DNA of 34,691 nucleotides from SAR116 cluster bacterium AG-337-N21 (GTDB taxonomy: Bacteria; Pseudomonadota; Alphaproteobacteria; Puniceispirillales; Marisalimonadaceae), in the NCBI GenBank assembly GCA_003282145.1, contig QBZZ01000023.1:1-34691 (forward strand), given 5' to 3'. The position numbers and the translations under genes were made by a program. This document shows positions 1 through 7,172 of the stretch, in pieces. The notes under the pieces are model-generated. The model had not been told where the DNA came from, ran no database searches, and was given only the letters and a program-made list of their open reading frames with translations. The first letter of the stretch is position 1, and the number at the start of each line of letters is the position of its first letter.

Positions 1-591
1 GGTGATTTAACATCGTCATTACAAAATATCAATATAACTATAACTATTTTTGGTGAAACATTGAATAAGAAATCAATTTCAAGAGGTGGCGCAAAATTAG
101 GAGATTTATTGTTTGTTTCAGGTGTTTTGGGTCTTTCAAAAATTGGCCTTGATAATTTTAAAACAAAGTTAAAAGTCTTTTCTGTAGCTAAAAAAAAGTA
201 TTTGTTTCCAGAACCACGAGTTGATCTCGGTCTTTCTTTAAATAAAATAGCAAGTTCAATGATTGATATATCGGATGGTCTAGTTCAGGATGCATCACAT
301 TTAGCCAAAAATTCAAGATTATCAATTGTACTTGATTCTGAAAAAATACCTTTGCCTCTTTCTATTAATCTAAAAAAAGATATTCTTTTAAATGCTGCTT
401 TATATGGTGGAGATGATTATGAATTATTATTTTCTTGCAAACCCAATTATGAAAATTCTATAAAAAGAATATCATTAGAACAAAATATAAAATTGACATG
501 CATAGGTTTTTTTCAAAAATTTCAAAAAAAACATATTTTATTCAAAAATCAACATCAATCTTTTCAAAATAAATCTTACTTACATTTTTAA
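1..591 (+). CDS. thiL: Thiamine-monophosphate kinase, 3' part (5' end outside window)
   Basis: ThiL phosphorylates thiamine monophosphate to the cofactor thiamine diphosphate in the cytosol. The reading frame is open from base 1, and its first residues (GDLTSS, then the strand ending in FGE) match the end of the N-terminal AIRS-like half, so only about the last 196 residues are seen. Visible family motifs are GGAKLGDLLFVSG (about residues 29-41 of the visible part), MIDISDGLVQDA (the nucleotide/Mg-binding ISDGL segment) and YGGDDYELLFS, a variant of the usual GGEDYEL. An ATG-like start near base 61 would be internal and is not the real start. In alphaproteobacteria thiL usually follows nusB, which would lie upstream of the window. 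The stop codon interlocks with the stop of the convergent bamE-like gene (shared TTAA at 588-591). The family assignment is firm. Confidence 0.93.
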   Translation, partial: GDLTSSLQNINITITIFGETLNKKSISRGGAKLGDLLFVSGVLGLSKIGLDNFKTKLKVFSVAKKKYLFPEPRVDLGLSLNKIASSMIDISDGLVQDASHLAKNSRLSIVLDSEKIPLPLSINLKKDILLNAALYGGDDYELLFSCKPNYENSIKRISLEQNIKLTCIGFFQKFQKKHILFKNQHQSFQNKSYLHF

Positions 592-598
592 TTTTGAA
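563..598. terminator. Inverted repeat spanning the thiL/bamE stop codons
   Basis: TTCAAAAT (563-570) and ATTTTGAA (591-598) are perfect inverted copies 20 bases apart across the interlocked stops, followed on the plus strand by a T-rich tract (600-609). It could be a weak terminator for thiL; entirely A-T rich, so chance is possible. Confidence 0.3.
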
Positions 599-1019
599 TG
601 TTATTTTTTCTCATATTGTTCAAAAGTTCTTTCCAAATAAATACATTGTCCTTGTCGTGTTCACTTGCTTTATCTGAGATTGAAATATTTAAGGAATCTT
701 CTTCGGTGTACTTTTTAAAATTTTCTACAATATTCTTATCATTTAGGCGGATTTCATAAATTAATAATTTTTTTGTTTTTACTTCATCTAATAATTTATA
801 ACTTGTTTTGTGTGATACATAATATATTACTTTTTCATTGAAAACACCCTCAAAAACAGGAGGTCCATATTTCTTAATTAAGTCATTTTTAGAGGTTTTT
901 CCAATTTCAATTATAATTTTATTTATCTTATTCTCTGACATACCATTGTTTTGAATTGTAGGAGAACAGGATTTTAAAATAATAGAAAAAATGCAAATTA
1001 AAATAATTTTATAGTACAT
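588..1019 (-). CDS. bamE: BamE/SmpA/OmlA-family outer-membrane lipoprotein
   Basis: 143-residue protein resembling BamE, the small lipoprotein of the BAM complex that inserts beta-barrel proteins into the outer membrane. A hydrophobic signal segment (residues about 4-15) is followed by Cys18 as the likely lipidation site. The lipobox is poor, reading L-K-S-C with Lys at -2. The core GKTSKNDLIKKYGPPVFEG, followed by a VIYYVS strand, matches the BamE fold (G-x-t-x-x-x-V/L-x-x-x-G-x-P, then a Y-Y strand). The C-terminal third is Lys/Asp-rich and not recognisable. It lies convergent to thiL, with a 4-base stop overlap, and divergent from the bc1 chaperone gene; this divergent pair is also common in other alphaproteobacteria. 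The 65-base gap at 1020-1084 must hold both promoters. Family call good; the exact role in BAM is inferred. Confidence 0.8.
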   Translation of the reverse strand: MYYKIILICIFSIILKSCSPTIQNNGMSENKINKIIIEIGKTSKNDLIKKYGPPVFEGVFNEKVIYYVSHKTSYKLLDEVKTKKLLIYEIRLNDKNIVENFKKYTEEDSLNISISDKASEHDKDNVFIWKELLNNMRKNNIQN

Positions 1020-1084
1020 AAATGTTCCAAGTTAGAAATTTTTGTTATATAAATATTTCTAAATTTAATTGTAGTAATATGTAG

Positions 1085-1624
1085 ATGTTTTTCAATTCTT
1101 ATACAAGTTCTCAATTACAAAAAAGAGATTTAATTGATAGTTTTTATTCAAAAATTGTTAATGTATCAAGAAATAGAGCTTTTTATGATGATCTTTTAGT
1201 ACCCGATACAATAGACGGCAGATTTGATTTATTAGTATTGTTTTCAATTTTTTTGACATATTATCTATCTAGATGTGGATCCCAAGGACGAGAATTATCA
1301 CAAAATTTGTTTGACAAGATCTTTTTGGATTTAGACTTAAGCCTCAGAGAATTAGGTGCAGGAGATGCGGGTGTTCATATTAAAATAAAGCAAATGATTA
1401 ATTTATATATGGGACGGCAACAAGCCTATTGTGATTGTTTAAATAATAAAGATTTTAAAAAATTAAAAAAACATATTATTAAAAATGTTTATAGAAATGT
1501 TCTTGATTTTGGCAACTCTCCAAATATATTAGTTAAATATTGCGAAAAAATTCATTTAGAGTTTGATAGTAAAAAAGAGCAATATTTTTTATTAAATGAA
1601 TTTAAGTTTCCTAATTATGAGTAA
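1085..1624 (+). CDS. Ubiquinol-cytochrome c chaperone family protein (CBP3/UQCC1-like)
   Basis: 179-residue soluble protein of the ubiquinol-cytochrome c chaperone family, relatives of mitochondrial CBP3/UQCC1, which help assemble cytochrome b of the bc1 complex. Family features seen are VPDTIDGRFDLLVLFSIFL (about residues 39-57), the GRELSQNLFDKIFLDLD segment (about 69-85) and the LRELGAGDAGVHIKIKQM segment (about 88-105), which is the most diagnostic. No signal peptide or membrane helix is present. The start is the ATG at 1085, since the upstream in-frame context is closed by TAG two codons before. In relatives this gene is followed by a DUF177 gene, sometimes rpmF, then plsX. Here plsX follows directly after about 107 bases. 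Role in bc1 assembly is inferred from the family. Confidence 0.82.
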   Translation: MFFNSYTSSQLQKRDLIDSFYSKIVNVSRNRAFYDDLLVPDTIDGRFDLLVLFSIFLTYYLSRCGSQGRELSQNLFDKIFLDLDLSLRELGAGDAGVHIKIKQMINLYMGRQQAYCDCLNNKDFKKLKKHIIKNVYRNVLDFGNSPNILVKYCEKIHLEFDSKKEQYFLLNEFKFPNYE

Positions 1625-1628
1625 TATT

Positions 1629-1703
1629 TTTAAGGTATTATAATACTTATTACTTTGCTTTGGTTATGTGCTATTAATAATATGTTATTTTTTATACCTT
1701 AAA
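1629..1703. repeat. Inverted repeat in the chaperone-plsX gap
   Basis: A perfect 10-base inverted repeat: TTTAAGGTAT at 1629-1638 pairs with ATACCTTAAA at 1694-1703 across a 55-base loop. Overlapping the left arm is a 12-base perfect palindrome (GTATTATAATAC, 1635-1646) that contains a TATAAT. The structure fills most of the gap where DUF177/rpmF would be expected. It could be a terminator (only a weak T-run follows), a leader structure for plsX, an operator, or chance in AT-rich DNA. Confidence 0.4.
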
Positions 1704-1721
1704 TTTTAGTTAACTTTTATT

Positions 1722-1725
1722 GGAG
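1722..1725 (+). promoter_or_regulatory. Ribosome binding site that fixes the plsX start
   Basis: GGAG sits six bases before the TTG at 1732. A longer reading from a TTG at 1720 would have its first codons made of this site, so 1732 is preferred. Confidence 0.7.
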
Positions 1726-1731
1726 TTATTT

Positions 1732-2751
1732 TTGACAAAATCTATTCGCTTATCTCTGGATGCTATGGGTGGTGATAATGCTCCTCAAATAATAGTCGAC
1801 GGAGCAGCTCAAACAAAAATAAGACATCCTTATGTAAAATTTTCTTTTTTTGGAAATAAAATAAAATTATTGCCATTAATAAATTCTTCAGAAGTGCTTA
1901 AAGGATCTGATATTGTTCATACTGACGAATATATTGATGCAAACGAAAAACCGAGTATTGCAGTGCGAAAAGGTAGAAATTCTTCTATGGGAATGGCTAT
2001 TCAATCTGTTAAATCTGGTAAAGCTGATGCTATAGTTTCTGCGGGAAATACAGGTGCATTGATGGCAATGGCAAAATTATTTCTTAGGCCAATTGAAGGC
2101 ATAAATAGACCAGCAATTGCAGCTTATTTTCCAACAATAACAGGTGAAAGTTGTATGCTAGATTTAGGTGCAAATATAGATTGTGATGCTAAAAATTTAG
2201 TTCAATTTGCTTTTATGGGACAAGCATTTGCAAATATTGTGATGGGAGTTGATAATCCTTCAATATCACTTCTAAATATTGGTGAAGAAGAACAAAAAGG
2301 TCTTGATTACATAAAAGAAGCCTCGCAAATTTTGTCTAACTTAAAAAGTCAAATTAATTATTCAGGCTTTATTGAAGGTGATAAAATAGCCCAAGGTGTT
2401 TCAGATGTAATTATTGCTGACGGCTTTAGTGGTAATGTATCACTAAAAACAGCTGAAGGAACGGCTTTATTAGTTACATCTTATTTAAAAAAAGCATTAT
2501 CTAGCTCTTTAAGTTCCAAAATAGGATATTTATTTGCTAAAAAAGCTATCAATAATTTTAGATTACAAATGGATCCACGAAAATATAATGGAGCTGTTTT
2601 TTTAGGTTTAAATGCTGTAGCTGTAAAAAGTCATGGAGGAACTGATGCTTTTGGTTTTGCCAATGCCATTTGCGTTGCGGTGGATATGGTAAAATATAAT
2701 TTCATTCATGATTTAAAAAATAAAATTAGTAAAATTAACCTTAGCATGTAA
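1732..2751 (+). CDS. plsX: Phosphate acyltransferase PlsX
   Basis: PlsX converts acyl-ACP to acyl-phosphate, the acyl donor for PlsY in the first step of phospholipid synthesis; it is a peripheral membrane enzyme. The 339-residue protein has the family start RLSLDAMGGDNAPQ, then SVKSGKADAIVSAGNTGALM (SAGNTGA is the signature), LDLGANIDC, a LLNIGEEEQKG segment and ADGFSGNVSLKTAEG, ending in GGTDAFGFANAI. Length is normal. The start is a TTG at 1732 chosen from the GGAG at 1722-1725; a TTG at 1720 overlaps that site. fabH follows after 26 bases, the usual plsX-fabH pair linking phospholipid and fatty acid initiation, probably in one operon that continues into ihfA and merR. Confidence 0.96.
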   Translation: MTKSIRLSLDAMGGDNAPQIIVDGAAQTKIRHPYVKFSFFGNKIKLLPLINSSEVLKGSDIVHTDEYIDANEKPSIAVRKGRNSSMGMAIQSVKSGKADAIVSAGNTGALMAMAKLFLRPIEGINRPAIAAYFPTITGESCMLDLGANIDCDAKNLVQFAFMGQAFANIVMGVDNPSISLLNIGEEEQKGLDYIKEASQILSNLKSQINYSGFIEGDKIAQGVSDVIIADGFSGNVSLKTAEGTALLVTSYLKKALSSSLSSKIGYLFAKKAINNFRLQMDPRKYNGAVFLGLNAVAVKSHGGTDAFGFANAICVAVDMVKYNFIHDLKNKISKINLSM

Positions 2752-2765
2752 ATTTAAATATTAAT

Positions 2766-2769
2766 GGAG
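2766..2769 (+). promoter_or_regulatory. Ribosome binding site upstream of a probable ATT start of fabH
   Basis: GGAG at 2766-2769 lies five bases before the ATT at 2775 and eight before the ATT at 2778, but 26 bases before the first conventional start (TTG, 2796). Its position argues that fabH begins at an ATT codon. Confidence 0.5.
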
Positions 2770-2777
2770 AAATTATT

Positions 2778-3761
2778 ATTTCTAGCAAAATATTATTGAC
2801 GGGAGTTGGTTCCTACTTACCAAAAAATAAATATTCCAATGAAGATCTTACTAAATTTATAGATACTTCTGACGAATGGATAACGAAACGATCAGGCATA
2901 AAATTTCGACATTTTGTTTCCAAAAATGAAACAACTTCTGATATGGCTGTAAATGCTGCGTTTAATGCAATAAAAAATGCACATATAAAAAAAGAAATGA
3001 TTGATTTAATTATTGTTGCAACAACTACACCCGATAATACTTTCCCAGCTACTGCTACTCTCGTTCAAAAAAAATTAGGAATAAATGCAGTTTCTTTTGA
3101 TGTGCAAGCAGTATGTGCTGGTTTTGTTTTTGCTCTATCCGTAGCTCAATCTATGATGAAAGATAATCATTACAGCAATTGTTTAGTTATTGGGGCTGAT
3201 TCAATGTCAAAACTTTTAAATTGGAATGATCGTTCAACTTCAGTATTATTTGGTGACGGTGCTGGAGCTGTTATACTGCAAAAATTTAAAAATTTTGATA
3301 AAAAATTAAATGATTGGGGCATTTTATCTAATGTAATACATTCAGATGGTAACTTATATGATTTATTAAAAACTAATGGAGGTGTTTCTAACAATCAAGT
3401 TTCTGGTTTTATAGAAATGTCTGGTAAAGAAATTTTTAAACATGCTATTGATAAATTATCTTTATCTCTGGAGGAAGCCTTATTACTTTCAAATAAAGAA
3501 ATTAACCAAATTGATTGGTTGGTACCACATCAAGCTAATCAAAGGATCATATTAGCAGTAGCTGAAAAATTAAAAATGAATTCAAAAAAAATAATTTCAA
3601 CTGTCAAACATCATGGCAACACTTCAGCAGCCTCAATACCTTTAGCATTAGATAATGCAATGTCTGAGAATAAAATTACAAATGGTAATCTTTTAGGATT
3701 TCAGGCAATTGGGGGGGGGTTGAGTTGGGGAGCTTCAATAATTCGAATTGGAAAGCCATAA
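2778..3761 (+). CDS. fabH: 3-oxoacyl-ACP synthase III (FabH)
   Basis: FabH condenses acetyl-CoA with malonyl-ACP to start fatty acid synthesis. Visible are GVGSYLP near the N-terminus, DTSDEWITKRSGIKFRHF, the active-site segment DVQAVCAGFVFAL with the nucleophilic Cys, FGDGAGAVIL, WLVPHQANQRI with the catalytic His, and KHHGNTSAASIPLAL with the catalytic Asn. It ends in IGGGLSWGASIIRI. Start: the first conventional codon is TTG at 2796, but it lacks a ribosome site and would remove the first core strand. The frame is open upstream and reads I-S-S-K-I-L-L-T-G-V-G-S from ATT 2778, with GGAG at 2766-2769 at the right distance; ATT 2775 is equally possible. E. coli FabH has a comparable MYTKIIGTGS start. 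A nine-G run (3711-3719) encodes the C-terminal GGG. Function certain; start uncertain between 2775, 2778 and 2796. Confidence 0.95.
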   Translation: MSSKILLTGVGSYLPKNKYSNEDLTKFIDTSDEWITKRSGIKFRHFVSKNETTSDMAVNAAFNAIKNAHIKKEMIDLIIVATTTPDNTFPATATLVQKKLGINAVSFDVQAVCAGFVFALSVAQSMMKDNHYSNCLVIGADSMSKLLNWNDRSTSVLFGDGAGAVILQKFKNFDKKLNDWGILSNVIHSDGNLYDLLKTNGGVSNNQVSGFIEMSGKEIFKHAIDKLSLSLEEALLLSNKEINQIDWLVPHQANQRIILAVAEKLKMNSKKIISTVKHHGNTSAASIPLALDNAMSENKITNGNLLGFQAIGGGLSWGASIIRIGKP

Positions 3762-3809
3762 AATTAAAAAAAAACTTTTATATTATTTAAATTATACTAT
3801 GGTTATTTA

Positions 3810-4094
3810 ATGAAAAAAACTTGGACACGAAATGACATTATTGAAGCTATTAGTGAAAGTGTAGGTCTGTCGCTATCCGAATCTTCTATTATAATTGAAG
3901 AAATTTTTGAGTTAATATTAAGTGGATTAGAAAATGGTGAAGACGTTAAAATTTCCTCTTTTGGAACTTTTTCAGTAAGGCATAAAAAAATAAGAATTGG
4001 TAGAAATCCTAAAACTGGAGTTGAAGCGCCAATTAAAGCAAGAAATGTTGTCACTTTTAATTCTTCAAATATTTTAAAATCTAAATTTAAATAA
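3810..4094 (+). CDS. ihfA: Integration host factor subunit alpha
   Basis: 94-residue HU/IHF-family protein that binds and sharply bends DNA, as a heterodimer with IHF-beta. The N-terminal helices (WTRNDIIEAISESVGLSLSES) and the beta-arm region FGTFSVRHKKIRIGRNPKTG with the intercalating Pro at its tip are clear. KISSFGTF and RNPKTG are the family signature, and the tail FNSSNILKSKF is the IHF-alpha type rather than HU. The location between fabH and a MerR-type gene is the standard alphaproteobacterial ihfA setting, which supports alpha over beta. No strong ribosome site precedes the ATG. The 48-base gap to fabH is A-rich and could carry a weak promoter, but I see no convincing one. Confidence 0.92.
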   Translation: MKKTWTRNDIIEAISESVGLSLSESSIIIEEIFELILSGLENGEDVKISSFGTFSVRHKKIRIGRNPKTGVEAPIKARNVVTFNSSNILKSKFK

Positions 4095-4111
4095 ATTAAA
4101 GCTTAAATCTT

Positions 4112-4453
4112 ATGTTTGAAGAAGATAACTTTTATACAATTTCTAAAACTGCAACTCTTGTAGGCGTTCAAACACATGTATTAAGATTTTGGGAAAAAAA
4201 ATTTTTATTTATAAAACCTAGAAAAAGTCCAACTGGAAGAAGATATTATTCTTCTTCAGATATTAAGTATTTATTGATGATAAAGAAATTGTTATATGAG
4301 GAGGGTTTTACAATTAAAGGAGCAATCAACTTTATCAACAAAAAATACAAAGATAAAAATAGTTCTTCATATGACAGAGTAAATCAAAGCATTTTAGCGA
4401 TAAAGTCCCTATTAAATGAAGGTACATCTATATTAAAAAAAAATTTAGATTAA
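4112..4453 (+). CDS. MerR-family transcriptional regulator
   Basis: 113-residue protein, mostly a MerR winged-helix DNA-binding domain (residues about 5-72): FYTISKTATLVGVQTHVLRFWEKKF is the helix-turn-helix, with the typical L-R-F/Y-W-E, and GRRYYSSSDIKYLLMIKKLL is the wing. No Cys-rich metal site or large effector domain follows, only a short charged helical tail. It belongs to the small MerR group that sits right after ihfA in many alphaproteobacteria; its targets are unknown to me. It lies 17 bases after ihfA and is probably co-transcribed with it. Its stop interlocks with that of the convergent ppiD (shared TTAA at 4450-4453). Confidence 0.88.
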   Translation: MFEEDNFYTISKTATLVGVQTHVLRFWEKKFLFIKPRKSPTGRRYYSSSDIKYLLMIKKLLYEEGFTIKGAINFINKKYKDKNSSSYDRVNQSILAIKSLLNEGTSILKKNLD

Positions 4454-6312
4454 TTATTTATTTCTAGCTCATTTAAAAATTTATCTATCTCTGTGTAATT
4501 TCTCTTTAATTTATGTTTTAATGCTAAATTTTGAAAATAAAAATTTGAAAAATCATTAAAAAAACTGCGCGACATTGTTTTATGTAAATTTTTATAAGTT
4601 TCCCTATTAAAAGTGTATTTTTTTGTCATTTTTTTTAATACTTTAACTACAATAATATATTTTTTAGATCGTAAAAAATTAATTTCTTTATTTTTGATTT
4701 CAAAAATTTTGTTAACTAAAAAAGGGTCGATAATTTTACCAATAGATTTACTTGTTCTATCTATAATAACTTTTGATGATAAATCAGTCTTTGTAAGAAC
4801 GGATTCTTGAGCTTTCTCTTTAGATTTCAAAATTAATTCATTATTCAACCAGTCATTATAAACATTAGTTTTAACCTTTACAAAAGGCGGAAATTCTTCA
4901 AGGTTTTCACTAATAACTTCAATTAAATTGTATGTGTCTCCATTAGAATTAAAAATTTCACTTAATTCATTCACATCAGTGTTCCAAACGTTTTCTAAAA
5001 AAACTCTATTCTTATCAAAAAATTTTTTTTTGGTTAAATAAGAATAAATCACTCCATCTTTAGAAATCATTTTTATATCTTTTACAGGGACTTTTTTTGT
5101 AAATAACACAGAATTAGAGATTTCGTCTAAGTTGTTGCCTTCCGCTATTAAATCTTCAATTTCGTCTAATTTTTCAAAAAGTATTTCAACAGATAATTCT
5201 TTTACTAATTTTTTTTCAACATCTTTAATAGCATCTTCATATTTTACTTCTTTTTCTTTAGCTATATTAATAATCTTGTATATGCTTAAACCAAACTTCG
5301 TTTTAATAGGTCCTAAAACTTCATTTAAATTAGCCTTGAAAATTTTATCAGCGCTATCTGCTGGTAGATCTGATTTTTCAAGGAAACCAATATTGGTATC
5401 TTTCTCTGATAAATCAAAATATTTTTTAGCAAGATCATTAAAATTATTACCTTTATCAATCGAATTTATAAATTTTGTTGCTTTTTGTTGATCTTGTGTA
5501 GTTATTTGTAGAATTTCTCTTTTTTCTTGAAAAAGATAATTAGACTTTTCGATTTCATATTTATCATTAATTTGTTTTTGATTTATAACCACTTGATCTT
5601 CAAAGATCGAAGGATCAATTTCTAAGAATTTAATATTTCTTGTAAGGGGTATTCTATAATTTGATTCATTAGTATTATAAAATTTTTTTAATACTTTATC
5701 TGTTGGTTTAGAAATTTCATTCTTATTAATCATTTCAAAAATTTCGTAATTTATAGTTCTGGTTTCATTTTGCCAATCCATTAATTTTTTAATTATTTTA
5801 TCATCATAAATCTCATTAAGTGAATATGGCATTGATATTTGTTTAAAATTAGCCTCAGTATTGATCATTTCTAAATATTTAACTTCTGATAGACCTGCAT
5901 TTTTTAGAGATTGTAAGAATTTGTTTTGAGAAAATTTACCTAGTGGATCCTTAAATGCATTTTCTTCCCTTATTGCTTTTGTTTTTACACCCATTGGAAC
6001 ACTTAATTCTAATGATTTAGCTTCAGAGTTTAATAATATTTCTTGTTCAAATTTCTGTAATACACTTAGATGCATACCTTTTTTAATAGCATCCTGTAAA
6101 CTTGGTCTTTCAGGTAAAGAGTATCTAATTCTATTTAGTTCATTAATAACTTTTTCAACTGTTACATAATCACTATCAACTGTTAAAACTTTTTTTTCTC
6201 CAACTCCTCCTGTTAAATCTCCAACGCCCCACAGTGCAAATCCACATATTAATAAAACAAGAAAACACTTGAAAAATATAGACTTTGTTTGATTACGAAG
6301 AGTTCTTAACAT
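4450..6312 (-). CDS. ppiD: Peptidyl-prolyl cis-trans isomerase, PpiD/SurA type
   Basis: 620-residue inner-membrane-anchored periplasmic folding factor. A short basic cytoplasmic tail is followed by one transmembrane segment (about residues 13-30, FFKCFLVLLICGFALWGVGD) and a SurA_N-like helical region (about 40-165). One parvulin-type domain follows (about 262-352), with EKREILQI, the FNDLAKKYFD region, a shortened IGFLEKSDLP and GPIKTKFGLSIYKI. The C-terminal half is coiled, Lys-rich chaperone scaffold. PpiD works near the Sec exit and helps outer-membrane protein folding; many PpiD parvulin domains have weak or no isomerase activity. It is divergent from tpiA across a 105-base gap, a common alphaproteobacterial arrangement, and convergent with merR. 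Family call is strong. Confidence 0.93.
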   Translation of the reverse strand: MLRTLRNQTKSIFFKCFLVLLICGFALWGVGDLTGGVGEKKVLTVDSDYVTVEKVINELNRIRYSLPERPSLQDAIKKGMHLSVLQKFEQEILLNSEAKSLELSVPMGVKTKAIREENAFKDPLGKFSQNKFLQSLKNAGLSEVKYLEMINTEANFKQISMPYSLNEIYDDKIIKKLMDWQNETRTINYEIFEMINKNEISKPTDKVLKKFYNTNESNYRIPLTRNIKFLEIDPSIFEDQVVINQKQINDKYEIEKSNYLFQEKREILQITTQDQQKATKFINSIDKGNNFNDLAKKYFDLSEKDTNIGFLEKSDLPADSADKIFKANLNEVLGPIKTKFGLSIYKIINIAKEKEVKYEDAIKDVEKKLVKELSVEILFEKLDEIEDLIAEGNNLDEISNSVLFTKKVPVKDIKMISKDGVIYSYLTKKKFFDKNRVFLENVWNTDVNELSEIFNSNGDTYNLIEVISENLEEFPPFVKVKTNVYNDWLNNELILKSKEKAQESVLTKTDLSSKVIIDRTSKSIGKIIDPFLVNKIFEIKNKEINFLRSKKYIIVVKVLKKMTKKYTFNRETYKNLHKTMSRSFFNDFSNFYFQNLALKHKLKRNYTEIDKFLNELEINN

Positions 6313-6417
6313 TTTGATACCTAGTACGATTGTTAATATTTTAAAATTAATATACTATTTAACTATATTTATAAATAATTTAATTTTTATTTATTTAATT
6401 GAAGGAATTATCATTAT
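6313..6417. promoter_or_regulatory. Divergent promoter region between ppiD and tpiA
   Basis: This 105-base, very AT-rich gap must hold the start signals of both divergent genes. On the plus strand a TTGTTA (6330-6335) with TACTAT (6353-6358, 17-base spacing) is a possible weak sigma-70-type promoter for tpiA. A GAAGGA ribosome site is at 6401-6406, rather far (11 bases) from the tpiA ATG. Promoter positions are guesses; the need for promoters here comes from the gene layout. Confidence 0.35.
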
Positions 6418-7170
6418 ATGTTGATTGCAGCTAATTGGAAAATGAATTTAGATAAAAAATCAATAAAATCCTTCGTTGAACATTTAAAAAGTTACAATTT
6501 TTCAAAAAATGTACAATTGTGTATTTTTCCGCCAACTATCTATATTGACTTTTTAAGTAAGCTTATCAAAAATATTCCAATTTCAATTGGTGGTCAAAAT
6601 TGTCATCATCAATCTTTTGGAGCATTTACTGGAGAAATATCAGCTGTTTCCTTAAAAGAGTTTGGCTGTGATTATGTTATATTAGGTCATTCAGAAAGAA
6701 GAACATATAATAAAGAAACTAATGAAAATATAAAAAAATGTGCTCAATTTGGAATTAAATCTAATTTAATACCTATAATTTGTGTTGGTGAAAACTTAGA
6801 TCAACGTGAGAATGGAAAAGCATTAAATTTCATCGAAAAACAAATTACTGATTGTTTACCAGAAAATTTTGACGAGCTAATAATAGCATATGAACCCATA
6901 TGGTCTATAGGAACTGGAAAAATTCCTCTCCAAAGCGAAATTAAAGAAATGCACAAAAATATTAAAGAGATAGTTTTTTCAAAATCAAAAAAAAATATCA
7001 AAGTTTTGTATGGTGGTTCTGTAAATGAACAAAACATTCAAGAGATTTTATCTGTAAATAATGTTGATGGGGTTTTAGTTGGGGGAGCCAGTCTTAAAAT
7101 TAAAGATTTTCTTGCAATTTATGGTTCAGCCGTTAAACATTTAAAAAAAATTATAACATTTAAGGACTAA
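6418..7170 (+). CDS. tpiA: Triosephosphate isomerase
   Basis: 250-residue TIM-barrel enzyme interconverting dihydroxyacetone phosphate and glyceraldehyde 3-phosphate in glycolysis/gluconeogenesis. Catalytic residues are all present: Asn6 and Lys8 in ANWKMN, His91 in ILGHSERR, Glu159 in AYEPIWSIGTGK (the flexible-loop region follows), and YGGSV plus GVLVGGASL for the phosphate site. Length is typical for the family. It heads a run tpiA-secG-pyrG-kdsA-eno-ftsB on the plus strand, an order well known in alphaproteobacteria. secG starts at or just past the tpiA stop, implying translational coupling. Confidence 0.97.
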   Translation: MLIAANWKMNLDKKSIKSFVEHLKSYNFSKNVQLCIFPPTIYIDFLSKLIKNIPISIGGQNCHHQSFGAFTGEISAVSLKEFGCDYVILGHSERRTYNKETNENIKKCAQFGIKSNLIPIICVGENLDQRENGKALNFIEKQITDCLPENFDELIIAYEPIWSIGTGKIPLQSEIKEMHKNIKEIVFSKSKKNIKVLYGGSVNEQNIQEILSVNNVDGVLVGGASLKIKDFLAIYGSAVKHLKKIITFKD

Positions 7171-7172
7171 TG

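Noticed and set aside
61-63. A TTG start for thiL at base 61
   Set aside because: The frame is open and homologous from base 1, so the gene continues upstream of the window.
1625-1731. tRNA or small RNA gene in the gap before plsX
   Set aside because: No cloverleaf or T-loop consensus can be drawn; the only structure is an AT-rich inverted repeat.
5132-5491. Open frame opposite ppiD
   Set aside because: Shadow of the ppiD coding frame with Ser/Phe-rich composition typical of antisense Lys/Glu codons.
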